Below, piece by piece: positions 5,476 to 13,843 of a stretch of 17,374 nucleotides of DNA. The DNA lies in NCBI GenBank assembly GCA_946480575.1, contig CAMLKF010000039.1:1-17374 (forward strand), written 5' to 3'. The stretch is from an uncultured Nitrososphaera sp. (GTDB lineage Archaea > Thermoproteota > Nitrososphaeria > Nitrososphaerales > Nitrososphaeraceae). The position numbers were made by a program, and so were the translations under genes. How positions within the stretch are numbered: position 1 is the first letter of the stretch; each line of letters begins with the position of its first letter. The notes under the pieces were generated by a model. The model worked only from the letters and a program-made list of their open reading frames with translations, had not been told where the DNA came from and ran no database searches.

Positions 5476-5823
5476 ATGGAAAGCAAGACAGACAGCACAG
5501 TCACCCACGTCACGACCAAGACATGGGACTCTGAAGTGCTCAGGTCAAACCTGCCCGTCTTCGTGGACTTTTGGGCAGAGTGGTGCGGGCCGTGCAGGAT
5601 GGTGGGCCCGGCAGTCGAGCAGATAGGCAAGATAATGGCAGACAAAATAAAGGTGGCCAAGCTCAACGTCGACGAAAACCAGGAGATCGCTATGAAATAT
5701 GGAATTCAGTCAATTCCTTCGCTTGTACTGTTCAAGAACGGCAAAGAAGTGTCAAGGACCATAGGCGCAGCTCCAAAGGAAGCGTACATCAAGTTCATCG
5801 AGAACTCGCTGGGCAAAGCCTAG
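5476..5823 (+). CDS. trxA: Thioredoxin
   Basis: The 115-residue protein is a complete single-domain thioredoxin. The active site is W36-C37-G-P-C40, after the strand PVFVDFWAEW. The conserved cis-proline is P81 in GIQSIPSLVLF, and a Gly-containing turn FKNGKEV follows. It reduces protein disulfides in the cytoplasm using electrons from a thioredoxin reductase, which is not encoded here. About 12 extra N-terminal residues precede the core; they are polar and not a signal peptide. Its own TATA element lies upstream and a pyrimidine-rich tract follows, so it is probably a single-gene transcript. The family is certain; the numbering of the paralog is not. Confidence 0.95.
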   Translation: MESKTDSTVTHVTTKTWDSEVLRSNLPVFVDFWAEWCGPCRMVGPAVEQIGKIMADKIKVAKLNVDENQEIAMKYGIQSIPSLVLFKNGKEVSRTIGAAPKEAYIKFIENSLGKA

Positions 5824-5865
5824 CTCTCTCACCCCCCATCCCTCTTCTTCCTTTTCTGCTTTAAC
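5824..5865 (+). terminator. Pyrimidine-rich tract after the thioredoxin gene
   Basis: Directly after the TAG comes a run of almost pure C and T, ending in CTTTTCTGCTTT. Archaeal termination favours T-rich tracts without a hairpin, so this is a plausible terminator; no stem-loop is obvious. Confidence 0.4.
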
Positions 5866-5882
5866 AACGACGAAAGCATTAA

Positions 5883-5903
5883 TACGGTAATTTGATACGG
5901 TAA
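5883..5903 (+). repeat. Direct repeat TACGGTAA upstream of alaS
   Basis: TACGGTAA occurs at 5883-5890 and 5896-5903, 13 bases apart, just before the alaS start at 5918. A weak TATA-like CATTAATA overlaps its upstream edge. It may be an operator or a chance repeat. Confidence 0.35.
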
Positions 5904-5917
5904 CACGATAGCAGCAA

Positions 5918-8647
5918 TTGGGAAAGAAGGAACTTGCAGCCCTTTTTTCATCCGATCCCGACCGGTATTACAGGGTTTCGCTATTTGACAAAATGAGTTT
6001 TTCTCGGCGCAAGTGTGGTAGGTGCGAAAAGTTCTTCTGGACGCTTGACTCTGGCAGGCAGTTCTGCCCCGATCATGAAAATTACAGCTTTATCAGCAGG
6101 CCGCCAACAAGCAAGCGGCTTGATTACGTCAATGCGTGGAAGGAGACGGAAAAGTTCTTTCGCGCTAATGGCCACACTATAGTGAGGCGCTACCCGGTAG
6201 TTTGCCGCTGGCGTGACGACCTGTACTTCACCATAGCGTCGATAGTTGATTTCCAGCGCGTCGTCGGCAACCAAGTGGTGTTCGAGCTGCCGGCAAACCC
6301 TCTCGTAGTGCCCCAGATGTGCCTCCGCTTCAACGACATCGAAAACGTGGGGCTGAGCGGCAGGCACTACACCGGCTTTTGCATGATTGGCCAGACCTGC
6401 AACGCCGACGCGCCGGGCGGCTACTGGAAGGACAGGTGCATCGAGCTTAACTATGGGATGCTGACGCAGGGGCTCGGAATCGAGCCGGAAGAAATCACGT
6501 TCGTCGAGGACGTCTGGATAGGCGCCGGAGCGTTTGGATGCTCGCTGGAGTACTTTGTGCGCGGCCTTGAGCTTGGCAATGCCGTTTTCACAGAATTTGA
6601 AGGCGACGAGAACAATTACCGAGTCATGCCAAACAAGATAATAGACATGGGCGCCGGCCTTGAGCGCTTTTCATGGATAACGATGGGGACGCCTACAAGC
6701 TACGACTGCTGCTTTGGGCCGGTGGTCGACAAATTGATAGATGCCACCGGCACCGACAGGAACCCGGAATTACTGTCGAAATATTTCGGCGCGGTGTCTT
6801 CCAAGCTGGAACACACTGGAAGCATCCGCGAGCTCAAGTCGCTTATAGCAAAGGAGATGCGAATCGACGGGGACAAGCTCGCCGCGATGGTCACGCCCTA
6901 CGAAGCGATCTACACAGTCGCCGACCATGTCAGGACGCTCTTGTTCGCAATATCCGACGGCGCGCTGCCGTCAAACGTGAGCGGAGGTTACAACCTGCGC
7001 GTAATCCTGCGGAGAGCGCTTTCGATACTTGAGAGGCTCGGCTGGAAGAACGTAAGGGTGGAGGACATTGCAGACATGCATATCGACTACCTGAAGCAAA
7101 TGTATCCAGAGCTTGAGGAGCACCAGCAGGATGTCAGGACTATCCTGCAACTGGAAGCGAGCAGGTACGTCGGCTCTCGCGAGCGCATGAACTCAATTGC
7201 CACTTCGCTCAAGGCAAGCAAAAAGGCGGAATTATCAGTTGACGACCTTATCCGGCTTTACGAATCAGACGGCATCACTCCGGACTTTCTGGTAGAGCAG
7301 GGGGTCATACCGGGCGTGCCGTCAACGTTTTACACAAAGCTGGCCGAGCTCCACACGAGCCAGTCCGCTGCGGGCACGCAGGCAAACAAGCCAATCAGAG
7401 GGTTGGAGGAATTGCCGCCGACAAAATTGCTGTATTATGAAGACGAGTCGATAAGGGAATTTGAGGCAAAAGTGCTCAAGGTGGTGGATGGCAAGTTTGT
7501 AATTCTCGATCAAACGGCGTTCTACCCGAGGGGAGGCGGCCAGGAGCCGGACACAGGCAAAATTCAGAGCGCCAAGGTGGTTGAAGTGACCAAGCAGGCA
7601 GACGTGGTTGTACACAAGGTCGACGACAACTCAGCAGCAAAGCTTGTCGAAGGCCAGATAGTCCACGCAACGGTGAACGGCAGGCGCCGCGACCTCATAA
7701 CCAAGCACCACACCGCGACCCACGTGTTAAACTCCGCTTCAAGGAACATGCTAGGCTCTTGGGTCTGGCAGAACTCGGCGTTCAAGGAAGAAAGTTACGG
7801 CAGGCTCGACATCACCCACCACTCTGCGCTGTCAAAAGAAGAGGTACAAAAGATCGAGCACTCTGCAAACCGTGTCATCAGGGAGAACCATCCTGTGATA
7901 ATCAAGACGTACGACCGCGGTGACGCCGAGCAAGAGTTCACCTTCCGCATCTATCAGGGCGGAGTCGTCCCGACAAGCAACATCCGCATCGTCAACATCA
8001 AGGGATGGGACATTGAAGCGTGTGGAGGAACGCATGTGAGGACTACAGGCGAGATAGGTCTTGTCAAGATAGTCAAGTCGGAGCGCATTCAGGACGGGGT
8101 CGTCAGGCTCGAGTTTGTCGCCGGCGAAGCCGCCATAAACCGCATGCAGCAGCAGGAGAGCCAGCTTGCTGCGATTGCCCAAGCGCTGGGTTCGAGCAGG
8201 GAAAAAGTGATTGAATCGTTCAATAAGGAAATGGACGACGCCGAAGCCGCCAAGAAGAAGATACGCACCATGCTGCGCGTTGTCGCAGGCGCGATGGCAG
8301 GGAACGCTTCTGTGCAGGCGAAAAAGCTCGCTTCCGGTGTCCATCTGTATAGCACCTATGACGAAGAGCTGGACGAGGACTACCACATTGCGATAGGCGA
8401 AAAGGCGATCGAGCTCGACCCTGCGCTTGTCTATGTCGCACTTGTCTCAAAGGGTCAGGGAATCAGAGTGATAGCGTTTGCTGGCGAGCAAGCCCGCAAG
8501 AAGATCAAGGCCGGCGCAATCGCAAAGCAGGTCTCCGGCAAGCTCGGAGGCTCTGGCGGGGGCGACGACCGCTTTGGGCAGGGAGGCGGCCGGTCAAAGG
8601 ACAGGATAAAGGAAGCGCTGCTATTGGCTGAAGAGGCTGCAAAATAA
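5918..8647 (+). CDS. alaS: Alanyl-tRNA synthetase, archaeal type
   Basis: The 909-residue enzyme charges tRNA-Ala with alanine. Its N-terminus has an archaeal-type metal motif, C33-x2-C36 with C50 and H53. The class II catalytic core follows (residues about 60-350), including RYPVVCRWRDDLYFTIASI and IDMGAGLERFSW. The editing domain carries H598-TAT-H602 and C702-GGT-H706, the four metal ligands needed to clear mischarged Ser or Gly. The C-terminal part holds a coiled region and the DHHA1-like end with a Gly-rich SGGGDDRFGQGGG. The start is TTG, chosen because MGKKELAALFSSDPDRYY matches the usual archaeal beginning; no ATG lies nearby. leuS follows after five bases, so the two form an operon. 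Confidence 0.95.
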   Translation: MGKKELAALFSSDPDRYYRVSLFDKMSFSRRKCGRCEKFFWTLDSGRQFCPDHENYSFISRPPTSKRLDYVNAWKETEKFFRANGHTIVRRYPVVCRWRDDLYFTIASIVDFQRVVGNQVVFELPANPLVVPQMCLRFNDIENVGLSGRHYTGFCMIGQTCNADAPGGYWKDRCIELNYGMLTQGLGIEPEEITFVEDVWIGAGAFGCSLEYFVRGLELGNAVFTEFEGDENNYRVMPNKIIDMGAGLERFSWITMGTPTSYDCCFGPVVDKLIDATGTDRNPELLSKYFGAVSSKLEHTGSIRELKSLIAKEMRIDGDKLAAMVTPYEAIYTVADHVRTLLFAISDGALPSNVSGGYNLRVILRRALSILERLGWKNVRVEDIADMHIDYLKQMYPELEEHQQDVRTILQLEASRYVGSRERMNSIATSLKASKKAELSVDDLIRLYESDGITPDFLVEQGVIPGVPSTFYTKLAELHTSQSAAGTQANKPIRGLEELPPTKLLYYEDESIREFEAKVLKVVDGKFVILDQTAFYPRGGGQEPDTGKIQSAKVVEVTKQADVVVHKVDDNSAAKLVEGQIVHATVNGRRRDLITKHHTATHVLNSASRNMLGSWVWQNSAFKEESYGRLDITHHSALSKEEVQKIEHSANRVIRENHPVIIKTYDRGDAEQEFTFRIYQGGVVPTSNIRIVNIKGWDIEACGGTHVRTTGEIGLVKIVKSERIQDGVVRLEFVAGEAAINRMQQQESQLAAIAQALGSSREKVIESFNKEMDDAEAAKKKIRTMLRVVAGAMAGNASVQAKKLASGVHLYSTYDEELDEDYHIAIGEKAIELDPALVYVALVSKGQGIRVIAFAGEQARKKIKAGAIAKQVSGKLGGSGGGDDRFGQGGGRSKDRIKEALLLAEEAAK

Positions 8648-8652
8648 ACGGC

Positions 8653-11562
8653 ATGAGCGACAATCGCATAGACTGGAACTCTATTGAATCAAAATGGATC
8701 AAGCGGTGGGAGGAGCAGAAGCTCTTTCAGGCCGATCCAGACGGCAGAAAGAAATACTTTGTAACTGTCGCGTACCCTTACCCGAATTCGCCCCAGCACA
8801 TCGGCCACGGCAGGACGTACACGCTCGCAGACGCCCATGCCCGCTACATGAGGATGAAGGGTTACAATGTGCTCTTCCCGATGGGCTTTCACTACACAGG
8901 CACTCCCATCCTTGGCATGTCGAGGAGGGTTGCCGCCGGCGACGCCGAGCTGATGGACACCTTCCGCAAGATATACAAGCTCTCTGACGACATCATTTCC
9001 ACTTTTGTAGAGCCTGTAAAAATTGCAAGCTACTTCCACAACGAGATCAAGATGGGCATGAAGGAGATGGGCTACTCGATTGACTGGCGGCGCGAGTTCA
9101 CCACCATTGACAGGATGTATTCCAAGTTCATCGCTTGGCAGTTCCGAACGCTCCGCAAGAAAGGGCTGATAGTGCAGGGGTCGCACCCCGTGGGCTGGTG
9201 CCCTCGCGACCAGAACCCTGTGAGCCAGCACGACACGATGGACGATGTAGAACCGGATTTCAACGAATACACAGTCGTCAAGTTCAGGTCGGGTGATGAT
9301 CTTGTCATACCGGCTGCAACTCTCAGGCCGGAGACGATCTTTGGAGTTACCAACATGTGGGTCAACCCCCATGTCGAGTACGTGCAGGCTGCAGTCGATG
9401 GCGAAAAGTGGCTGGTCAGCAAGGAGGCGGTAAGAAAGCTGGAATTTCTCAACCACAAGGTCGAGGTTATCAAGTCTGTAAAGGGCAAAGAGATGATAGG
9501 CAAGAGCGCCACAAACCCGCTCAATAATGTGGCCGTCCCGATCTACCCTGCGTCGTTTGTTGAGGCCGACAACGGCACTGGCGTGGTGATGTCGGTGCCG
9601 GCGCACGCGCCGTACGACTATCAGGCGCTCGAAGACCTGAAGGCTGACAAGAAAACTCTACAGGAGTTTGGTATTTCAGTCAGCGCCACCCCGATAGTGA
9701 TAATCGAGTCAGAAGGCTACTACTCCGGCGTCCCGGCGGCTGAAGCCATCAAGCAGGTGGGGGGCGCATCGAGCCGGAGTGACGAGGAAAAGCTGGAAAG
9801 GGCGACAAGCGACCTCTATTCTCATGAGTTCTATAAGGGCAAGATGATGCAGAACACGGGCAGGTATGCAGGCATGAGTGTGTCTGTGGCAAAGAATGAG
9901 GTCAAGCAGGAGGTCATGCAGGCAGGCCACGCAGACATCATGTACGAGCTCGTCAATAAGCCTGTGCGGTGCAGATGCGGAACCGAGTGCGTCGTCAAGC
10001 TGCTCAACGACCAGTGGTTCCTGAACTACGGCGACAAGGAGTGGAAAACGCTTGCGCACGAATGCGCAAGCAGGATGGACATCGTGCCGCAGGACATCCG
10101 GCAGGAATTCGACCACGTTATTGACTGGCTGCGGGAGCGGGCGTGCGCACGTAAGTCCGGCCTCGGGACAAAGCTACCCTGGGATCAGGAGTGGATAATC
10201 GAGAGCCTGTCTGACTCGGTCATCTACATGGCGTATTACGTCATTGCTAAGTACGTCAACAGCAAGACGATAAGCGACGAAAATATTACTGATTCATTCT
10301 TTGACTATGTCCTGCTTGGCGTGGGCAATGCTGAGCAGGTTGCAAAGGAATCCAAAGTACCATTATCGACGGTGGAGCAAGTAAGAAAGGAATTCAGCTA
10401 CTTTTACCCTGTCGACTCGCGGCATTCCGGTCGTGACCTCGTACCGAACCACCTCACATTCTTCATTTTCAACCATGCGGCCATTTTTGGCAGAGAAAAC
10501 TGGCCACAGCAAATAGTGGTGAACGGCTCGGTCCTGATGGAAGGCAAGAAAATGAGCAAGTCGCTTGGCAACATCATCCCGCTTCGAGCCGCAATCAAGG
10601 AGAACGGCGCCGACATGATCCGCCTTGCGATGCTCGTGTCTGCCGAAATCCTGCAGGATGCCGACTTTTCCTTTGACACTATCAGAGGAATACGGTCAAA
10701 GCTGCTCCGCATTTTTGAAATGGCAGAGAAATGCGCAGACAAGAAGAAGCAGGCCGCGGAAATGCAACAACTGGAAGATAGGTGGCTTGCCAGCCGGCTC
10801 CAGCGCACAATAGCGGAAACGTCTGCATCGATGGACAGGCTGAGGACGAGAGAAGCAATACACCATATCCTGTACTCGCTTGACCAGGATCTGCAGTGGT
10901 ACCTGAGGAGAGCGGCTGCAAAAGGGCAGGAAAATATCGCCATGTTGGCAGAATTTCTCGATGTGCAGGTGAGGATGCTTGCCCCGTTTGCGCCGTTCAC
11001 TGCCGAAGAAGTATGGGAGCGAATGGGCAACAGGCAACAGCTGATAACAGCGGCAGGCTGGCCAGAAGCCAGGGAAGACAGGATCGACTTGGTTGCAGAA
11101 GAATCAGAATTCCTGATTTCAAGCCTGCTTATAGACCTCCAGAACATCGTCAAGGTCACGAAAATAACGCCAAGCAAGATTGCCATCTACACTTCTGCCG
11201 GGTGGAAGGCGCAGGTTTACAAAACAATACTTGCCAGCATCTTGGAGGGCAAGACGAACTTTGGCGAGATAATGAAGCAGCTGATCGCAAACCCTGAAAC
11301 TGCCAAGGCCAAGACCGAACCCAAGTTGGTGCAGAAAATGATGGAAGACATCCTATCGGCGCCGCTTGAGGCAAGGAATAGGCGATTAAAGCTGGCAGGC
11401 TTCCACGAAGTGGCTGCGATACAGGACGCTGCGTCATTGCTGTCTGCCGAAATCAACAAGGCGCAGATAGTCGTCTATTCGGAGGAAGATGCGTCAAGAT
11501 ACGACCCGAAGGCAAAGGCAAAATCGGCAAGGCCATTCAAGCCTGCGGTTTACATGGAGTAA
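8653..11562 (+). CDS. leuS: Leucyl-tRNA synthetase, archaeal type
   Basis: The 969-residue class I enzyme charges tRNA-Leu. The HIGH signature is at residues 49-52 and the KMSKS signature at 633-637 (GKKMSKSLGN). The CP1 editing insert begins near residue 200, with the Thr-rich LRPETIFGVTNMW at 224-236. The segment CRCGTECVVKLLNDQWFL belongs to the core between the editing domain and KMSKS. The C-terminal 330 residues contain the anticodon-binding helical bundle and the archaeal tail. The length fits archaeal and eukaryotic LeuRS. ATG 8653 is five bases after the alaS stop, with no strong ribosome binding site, so translation probably depends on the upstream gene. Co-expression with alaS is expected. 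Confidence 0.95.
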   Translation: MSDNRIDWNSIESKWIKRWEEQKLFQADPDGRKKYFVTVAYPYPNSPQHIGHGRTYTLADAHARYMRMKGYNVLFPMGFHYTGTPILGMSRRVAAGDAELMDTFRKIYKLSDDIISTFVEPVKIASYFHNEIKMGMKEMGYSIDWRREFTTIDRMYSKFIAWQFRTLRKKGLIVQGSHPVGWCPRDQNPVSQHDTMDDVEPDFNEYTVVKFRSGDDLVIPAATLRPETIFGVTNMWVNPHVEYVQAAVDGEKWLVSKEAVRKLEFLNHKVEVIKSVKGKEMIGKSATNPLNNVAVPIYPASFVEADNGTGVVMSVPAHAPYDYQALEDLKADKKTLQEFGISVSATPIVIIESEGYYSGVPAAEAIKQVGGASSRSDEEKLERATSDLYSHEFYKGKMMQNTGRYAGMSVSVAKNEVKQEVMQAGHADIMYELVNKPVRCRCGTECVVKLLNDQWFLNYGDKEWKTLAHECASRMDIVPQDIRQEFDHVIDWLRERACARKSGLGTKLPWDQEWIIESLSDSVIYMAYYVIAKYVNSKTISDENITDSFFDYVLLGVGNAEQVAKESKVPLSTVEQVRKEFSYFYPVDSRHSGRDLVPNHLTFFIFNHAAIFGRENWPQQIVVNGSVLMEGKKMSKSLGNIIPLRAAIKENGADMIRLAMLVSAEILQDADFSFDTIRGIRSKLLRIFEMAEKCADKKKQAAEMQQLEDRWLASRLQRTIAETSASMDRLRTREAIHHILYSLDQDLQWYLRRAAAKGQENIAMLAEFLDVQVRMLAPFAPFTAEEVWERMGNRQQLITAAGWPEAREDRIDLVAEESEFLISSLLIDLQNIVKVTKITPSKIAIYTSAGWKAQVYKTILASILEGKTNFGEIMKQLIANPETAKAKTEPKLVQKMMEDILSAPLEARNRRLKLAGFHEVAAIQDAASLLSAEINKAQIVVYSEEDASRYDPKAKAKSARPFKPAVYME

Positions 11563-11567
11563 GTAAA

Positions 11568-11923
11568 TCATTCCAGCAGCATTTTTCTCAGGCGCTCTGC
11601 AGTTGCCTGCTTATCGTCCACTTCTATTACCACCTTGGAGTATTCGTGACCTTTCAGGTGCAGGGTCACGCATTTTGAAAAATCCCTGACATAGTAGAAC
11701 GCCTTGTCCTTTCTTGTCCAGAAGGTTCCAGCCATGAATCCATTTGGCATGTGGGTACCCATCTTGAACGAAAGCCATGACGGCTTTGCCTTCTCAGCTG
11801 AAATGGAAACAACATTTTCTTTTGGTATATTGCTAACTTGGGCTTTACGGTCAGAAACATCTCCTTGCTGTCTAGAATTATTATCACGATCTGGTCTTCT
11901 TTGTCAGCTCTGATTTTGATCAT
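11568..11923 (-). pseudogene. PH-like domain protein, disrupted by a frameshift
   Basis: Two adjacent minus-strand frames read as one protein of about 118 residues. The first, from ATG 11923, gives MIKIRADKEDQIVIIILDSK and EMFLTVKPK. The second gives NIPKENVVSISAEKAKPSW, then KMGTHMPNGFMAGTFWTR, KAFYYVRDFSKCVTLHL and KVVIEVDDKQATAERLRKML, ending at TGA 11568-11570. The second part has the strand pattern and G-T-x-x-P-x-G...A-G-T-F signature of small bacterial/archaeal PH-like domains. The frames meet near 11825-11845 and need the equivalent of one missing base. No classical slippery sequence is visible, so a mutation or sequencing error is more likely than programmed frameshifting. If translated unrepaired, only fragments form. 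The gene is convergent with leuS. Confidence 0.6.
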
Positions 11924-11969
11924 TGTTTTGTTGTAGGATGGAAAAGCACTTTTGGAAATAAATACGTGT

Positions 11970-12185
11970 TTAAACTCCTGTAGCCCTTCTCTTTGCAACT
12001 ATAGAAGCTGCCATGTAGAGTGTAAAGCCGCCGGCGGCCATGATAAAGCCGTAAAGCGAGACAACTTCCCTTTCCCAGTACTGCCCAAGCCCAACAAGTA
12101 GCGCGCCCATTATCAAGAGGCCAATGCCTGCGCGGGCAGGACCGGGCATCTGCATCTTTTTCTTCTTCTTCTTTTTTGTCGACAA
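11970..12185 (-). CDS. Small poly-Lys, two-helix membrane protein
   Basis: The 71-residue protein begins with MSTKKKKKKKMQM, then two hydrophobic helices at about 17-36 (RAGIGLLIMGALLVGLG) and 41-63 (VVSLYGFIMAAGGFTLYMAA), and ends KRRATGV. The basic residues at both ends predict both termini in the cytoplasm. A basic N-terminus followed by a helix recalls Sec61-beta, but that protein has one helix and a different motif, so I do not assign it. The start is TTG at 12185; ATG at 12155 would remove the lysines. A weak TATA-like element near 12210-12218 supports the TTG. The gene diverges from the flavoprotein gene next to it. Confidence 0.65.
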   Translation of the reverse strand: MSTKKKKKKKMQMPGPARAGIGLLIMGALLVGLGQYWEREVVSLYGFIMAAGGFTLYMAASIVAKRRATGV

Positions 12186-12294
12186 CGTCTCTTGTTGACC
12201 GCGGGCGCTAGATAATCCTTTGTTGGTATTGTTGCCACTAGGATTATCAATGTTTTTATGGCTTCTTTTTCAACAGGATAAGCGGCAGAAAAGC

Positions 12295-13320
12295 ATGAAG
12301 ATCGCAGTAGTCGGGATCGGAGTTGCAGGCGCGTATCTCATGAACAGACTGAGCGACGATCACGACAACCAAGTGGTAGGTTTTGAGCGCATGCCGCATG
12401 ATCAGCATGACGCCGTGTGCGCCTGGGCCACGTGCGAAAACGTGATGGCCGGCCTTGCCAAGAACTGCGGCCTTGACTTTGACGATTACGTCCTACACGA
12501 CGGCAGAAACATGAGGGTTGACCTCGGCGACAAGGGCGGCATCGACATCGGCCTCCGGGGCATGGTCAGCTACGACAAGCTGCGGCTGATACAGGACATG
12601 GTAAAAGGGACTGAAATCAAGTTCGGGCGTGCGCCGAGAAAGGACGAGCTTGAGCCCGATTTTGACATTATTGTAGACGCGACAGGCTTTCACCGCAACT
12701 ATTTGCCAAGGGTCGGCAACGAGCTCTGGATCCCGTGCGTCCAGTACAAGGTAAAATATCCTGCGGGCAAGGAGCCCTTTGACGATTTCTACCTAAAGTC
12801 GTTCCCGTCGATGTCTGGGTATTTCTGGTACTTCCCGCTTGGCAATGGCTACGCGCACATTGGCGCTGGCGACTTCCTAAAGAGCCACAACCGTTTTGTC
12901 GACGAATTCCTGAACAGGCATCATCAGTGCGAAGTGATAAAGAAGGTCGGAAGGCCAGTGCGTCTGACGCCTCCGGCGAGCTGCGAGCCGTTCACCGACG
13001 GCAAAAAGTCAGTGGGCGTGGGCGAGTCCATAGGCACGGTCTATCCTCTATTGGGAGAAGGCATCATCCCGTCAACTTGGTGTGCTGAGCTGTTCGTCAA
13101 GAACCTGCACGACATGCCTGCTTACCGGGAGGCAGTGCTTGAAAAATTCAAGATATACCAGCTTGTCTTCAAGTTCATCCAGTTGAAGATATCAGACAAA
13201 TTCAGCCTCATCAAGCATTCAATGGACATGCTCAAACTCTATAGGCACATGAAAAGCGAGGAGGACCGATACGGCATGGAAGTCAGGATGGCCGATATGC
13301 TGAAGGTCTCCAGAATCTAA
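12295..13320 (+). CDS. Geranylgeranyl-reductase-family FAD-dependent oxidoreductase
   Basis: From ATG 12295 the product is 341 residues and begins with the dinucleotide-binding strand MKIAVVGIGVAGAYLMNRL (G7-x-G9-x-x-G12). Further family marks are CAWATCENVMAGLAKNCGLD, SYDKLRLIQDM, the VDATGFHRNYLP motif at the end of the FAD fold, and GYFWYFPLGNGYAHIGAGDF, then GVGESIGTVYPLLGEGI. Such enzymes reduce isoprenoid double bonds, in archaea chiefly the geranylgeranyl chains of membrane lipids. The exact substrate here is inferred; a cyclase-like or other flavoprotein role remains possible. An upstream TTG (12220) would add 25 hydrophobic residues before the FAD fold and is unlikely. It precedes pfdA, which has its own promoter. 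Confidence 0.8.
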   Translation: MKIAVVGIGVAGAYLMNRLSDDHDNQVVGFERMPHDQHDAVCAWATCENVMAGLAKNCGLDFDDYVLHDGRNMRVDLGDKGGIDIGLRGMVSYDKLRLIQDMVKGTEIKFGRAPRKDELEPDFDIIVDATGFHRNYLPRVGNELWIPCVQYKVKYPAGKEPFDDFYLKSFPSMSGYFWYFPLGNGYAHIGAGDFLKSHNRFVDEFLNRHHQCEVIKKVGRPVRLTPPASCEPFTDGKKSVGVGESIGTVYPLLGEGIIPSTWCAELFVKNLHDMPAYREAVLEKFKIYQLVFKFIQLKISDKFSLIKHSMDMLKLYRHMKSEEDRYGMEVRMADMLKVSRI

Positions 13321-13322
13321 AG

Positions 13323-13331
13323 CTTTAAAAA
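13323..13331 (+). promoter_or_regulatory. TATA box of the prefoldin-ftsY unit
   Basis: CTTTAAAAA lies about 28 bases ahead of ATG 13356, at the position expected for a leaderless transcript. It starts two bases after the flavoprotein gene's stop codon. Confidence 0.65.
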
Positions 13332-13355
13332 TCGAGCGCGAGCAGTGAGGTATTA

Positions 13356-13814
13356 ATGAGCGCAGGAATCGATCCCGCCAAGCAGCAACAATTGGCTGCA
13401 ATAGAGCAGAGGATCAACGAGATGGTCCAGCAATCCCGGGTATTGGAGGCGTACATGAATGACATCATGACGCGTCAGGTGACAGTAAGCAAGTTAATGG
13501 AAGAGGCCCGGCTGGCTTCAACTACCATCCAAAACATTACGTCGGACTCTGAAGTCGAGTCACTGATGCCTGTTGGCATTGGCGTTTACGTCAAGACGAC
13601 CGTCCCCCCGATAAAGAAACTGCTTGTCAACTTGGGCGCCGGCGTCGCAGTCGAAAAGAACAGGGAAGACACCCTGAACTACGTCGAAGCCCGGATAAAG
13701 GAGTACGAAGTGGCTGCGAGGCAGCTTGAGGCACAAAGGCAGGAAATAGCGATGCGCATGGATCAGATACAGGCGCAGGTCAACCAGATGATACGGGCTG
13801 CGCAGCAGGGCTGA
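13356..13814 (+). CDS. pfdA: Prefoldin alpha subunit
   Basis: The 152-residue protein has the prefoldin alpha design. An N-terminal coiled coil (residues about 8-55, with IEQRINEMVQQSRVLEAYMN) leads to a central beta-hairpin section with PVGIGVYVKTTVP and KKLLVNLGAGVAVEKN. A C-terminal coiled coil follows (about 105-150, with EVAARQLEAQRQEIAMRMD). Two alpha and four beta subunits form a jellyfish-shaped complex that hands unfolded proteins to the thermosome. The beta subunit is not in this window. The order pfdA then ftsY is widespread in archaea, which strengthens both calls. A TATA box precedes it and ftsY follows after 29 bases, so they are likely co-transcribed. Confidence 0.92.
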   Translation: MSAGIDPAKQQQLAAIEQRINEMVQQSRVLEAYMNDIMTRQVTVSKLMEEARLASTTIQNITSDSEVESLMPVGIGVYVKTTVPPIKKLLVNLGAGVAVEKNREDTLNYVEARIKEYEVAARQLEAQRQEIAMRMDQIQAQVNQMIRAAQQG

Positions 13815-13843
13815 TGCCTGCCGGTTTTGGTTGATGAAAGTAA

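Noticed and set aside
8689..9606. A 305-codon open frame antisense to leuS.
   Set aside because: It is a codon-bias shadow of leuS; the His/Arg/Val-rich translation has no domain character.
10404..11186. A 260-codon open frame antisense to leuS.
   Set aside because: The Ser/Ile-rich product is a complement of the leuS reading frame, and leuS is certain.
12220..12294. TTG-started 25-residue extension of the flavoprotein, which could look like a membrane anchor.
   Set aside because: The FAD fold begins exactly at the internal ATG 12295, as is usual for this family; the upstream codons are T-rich promoter-like sequence.
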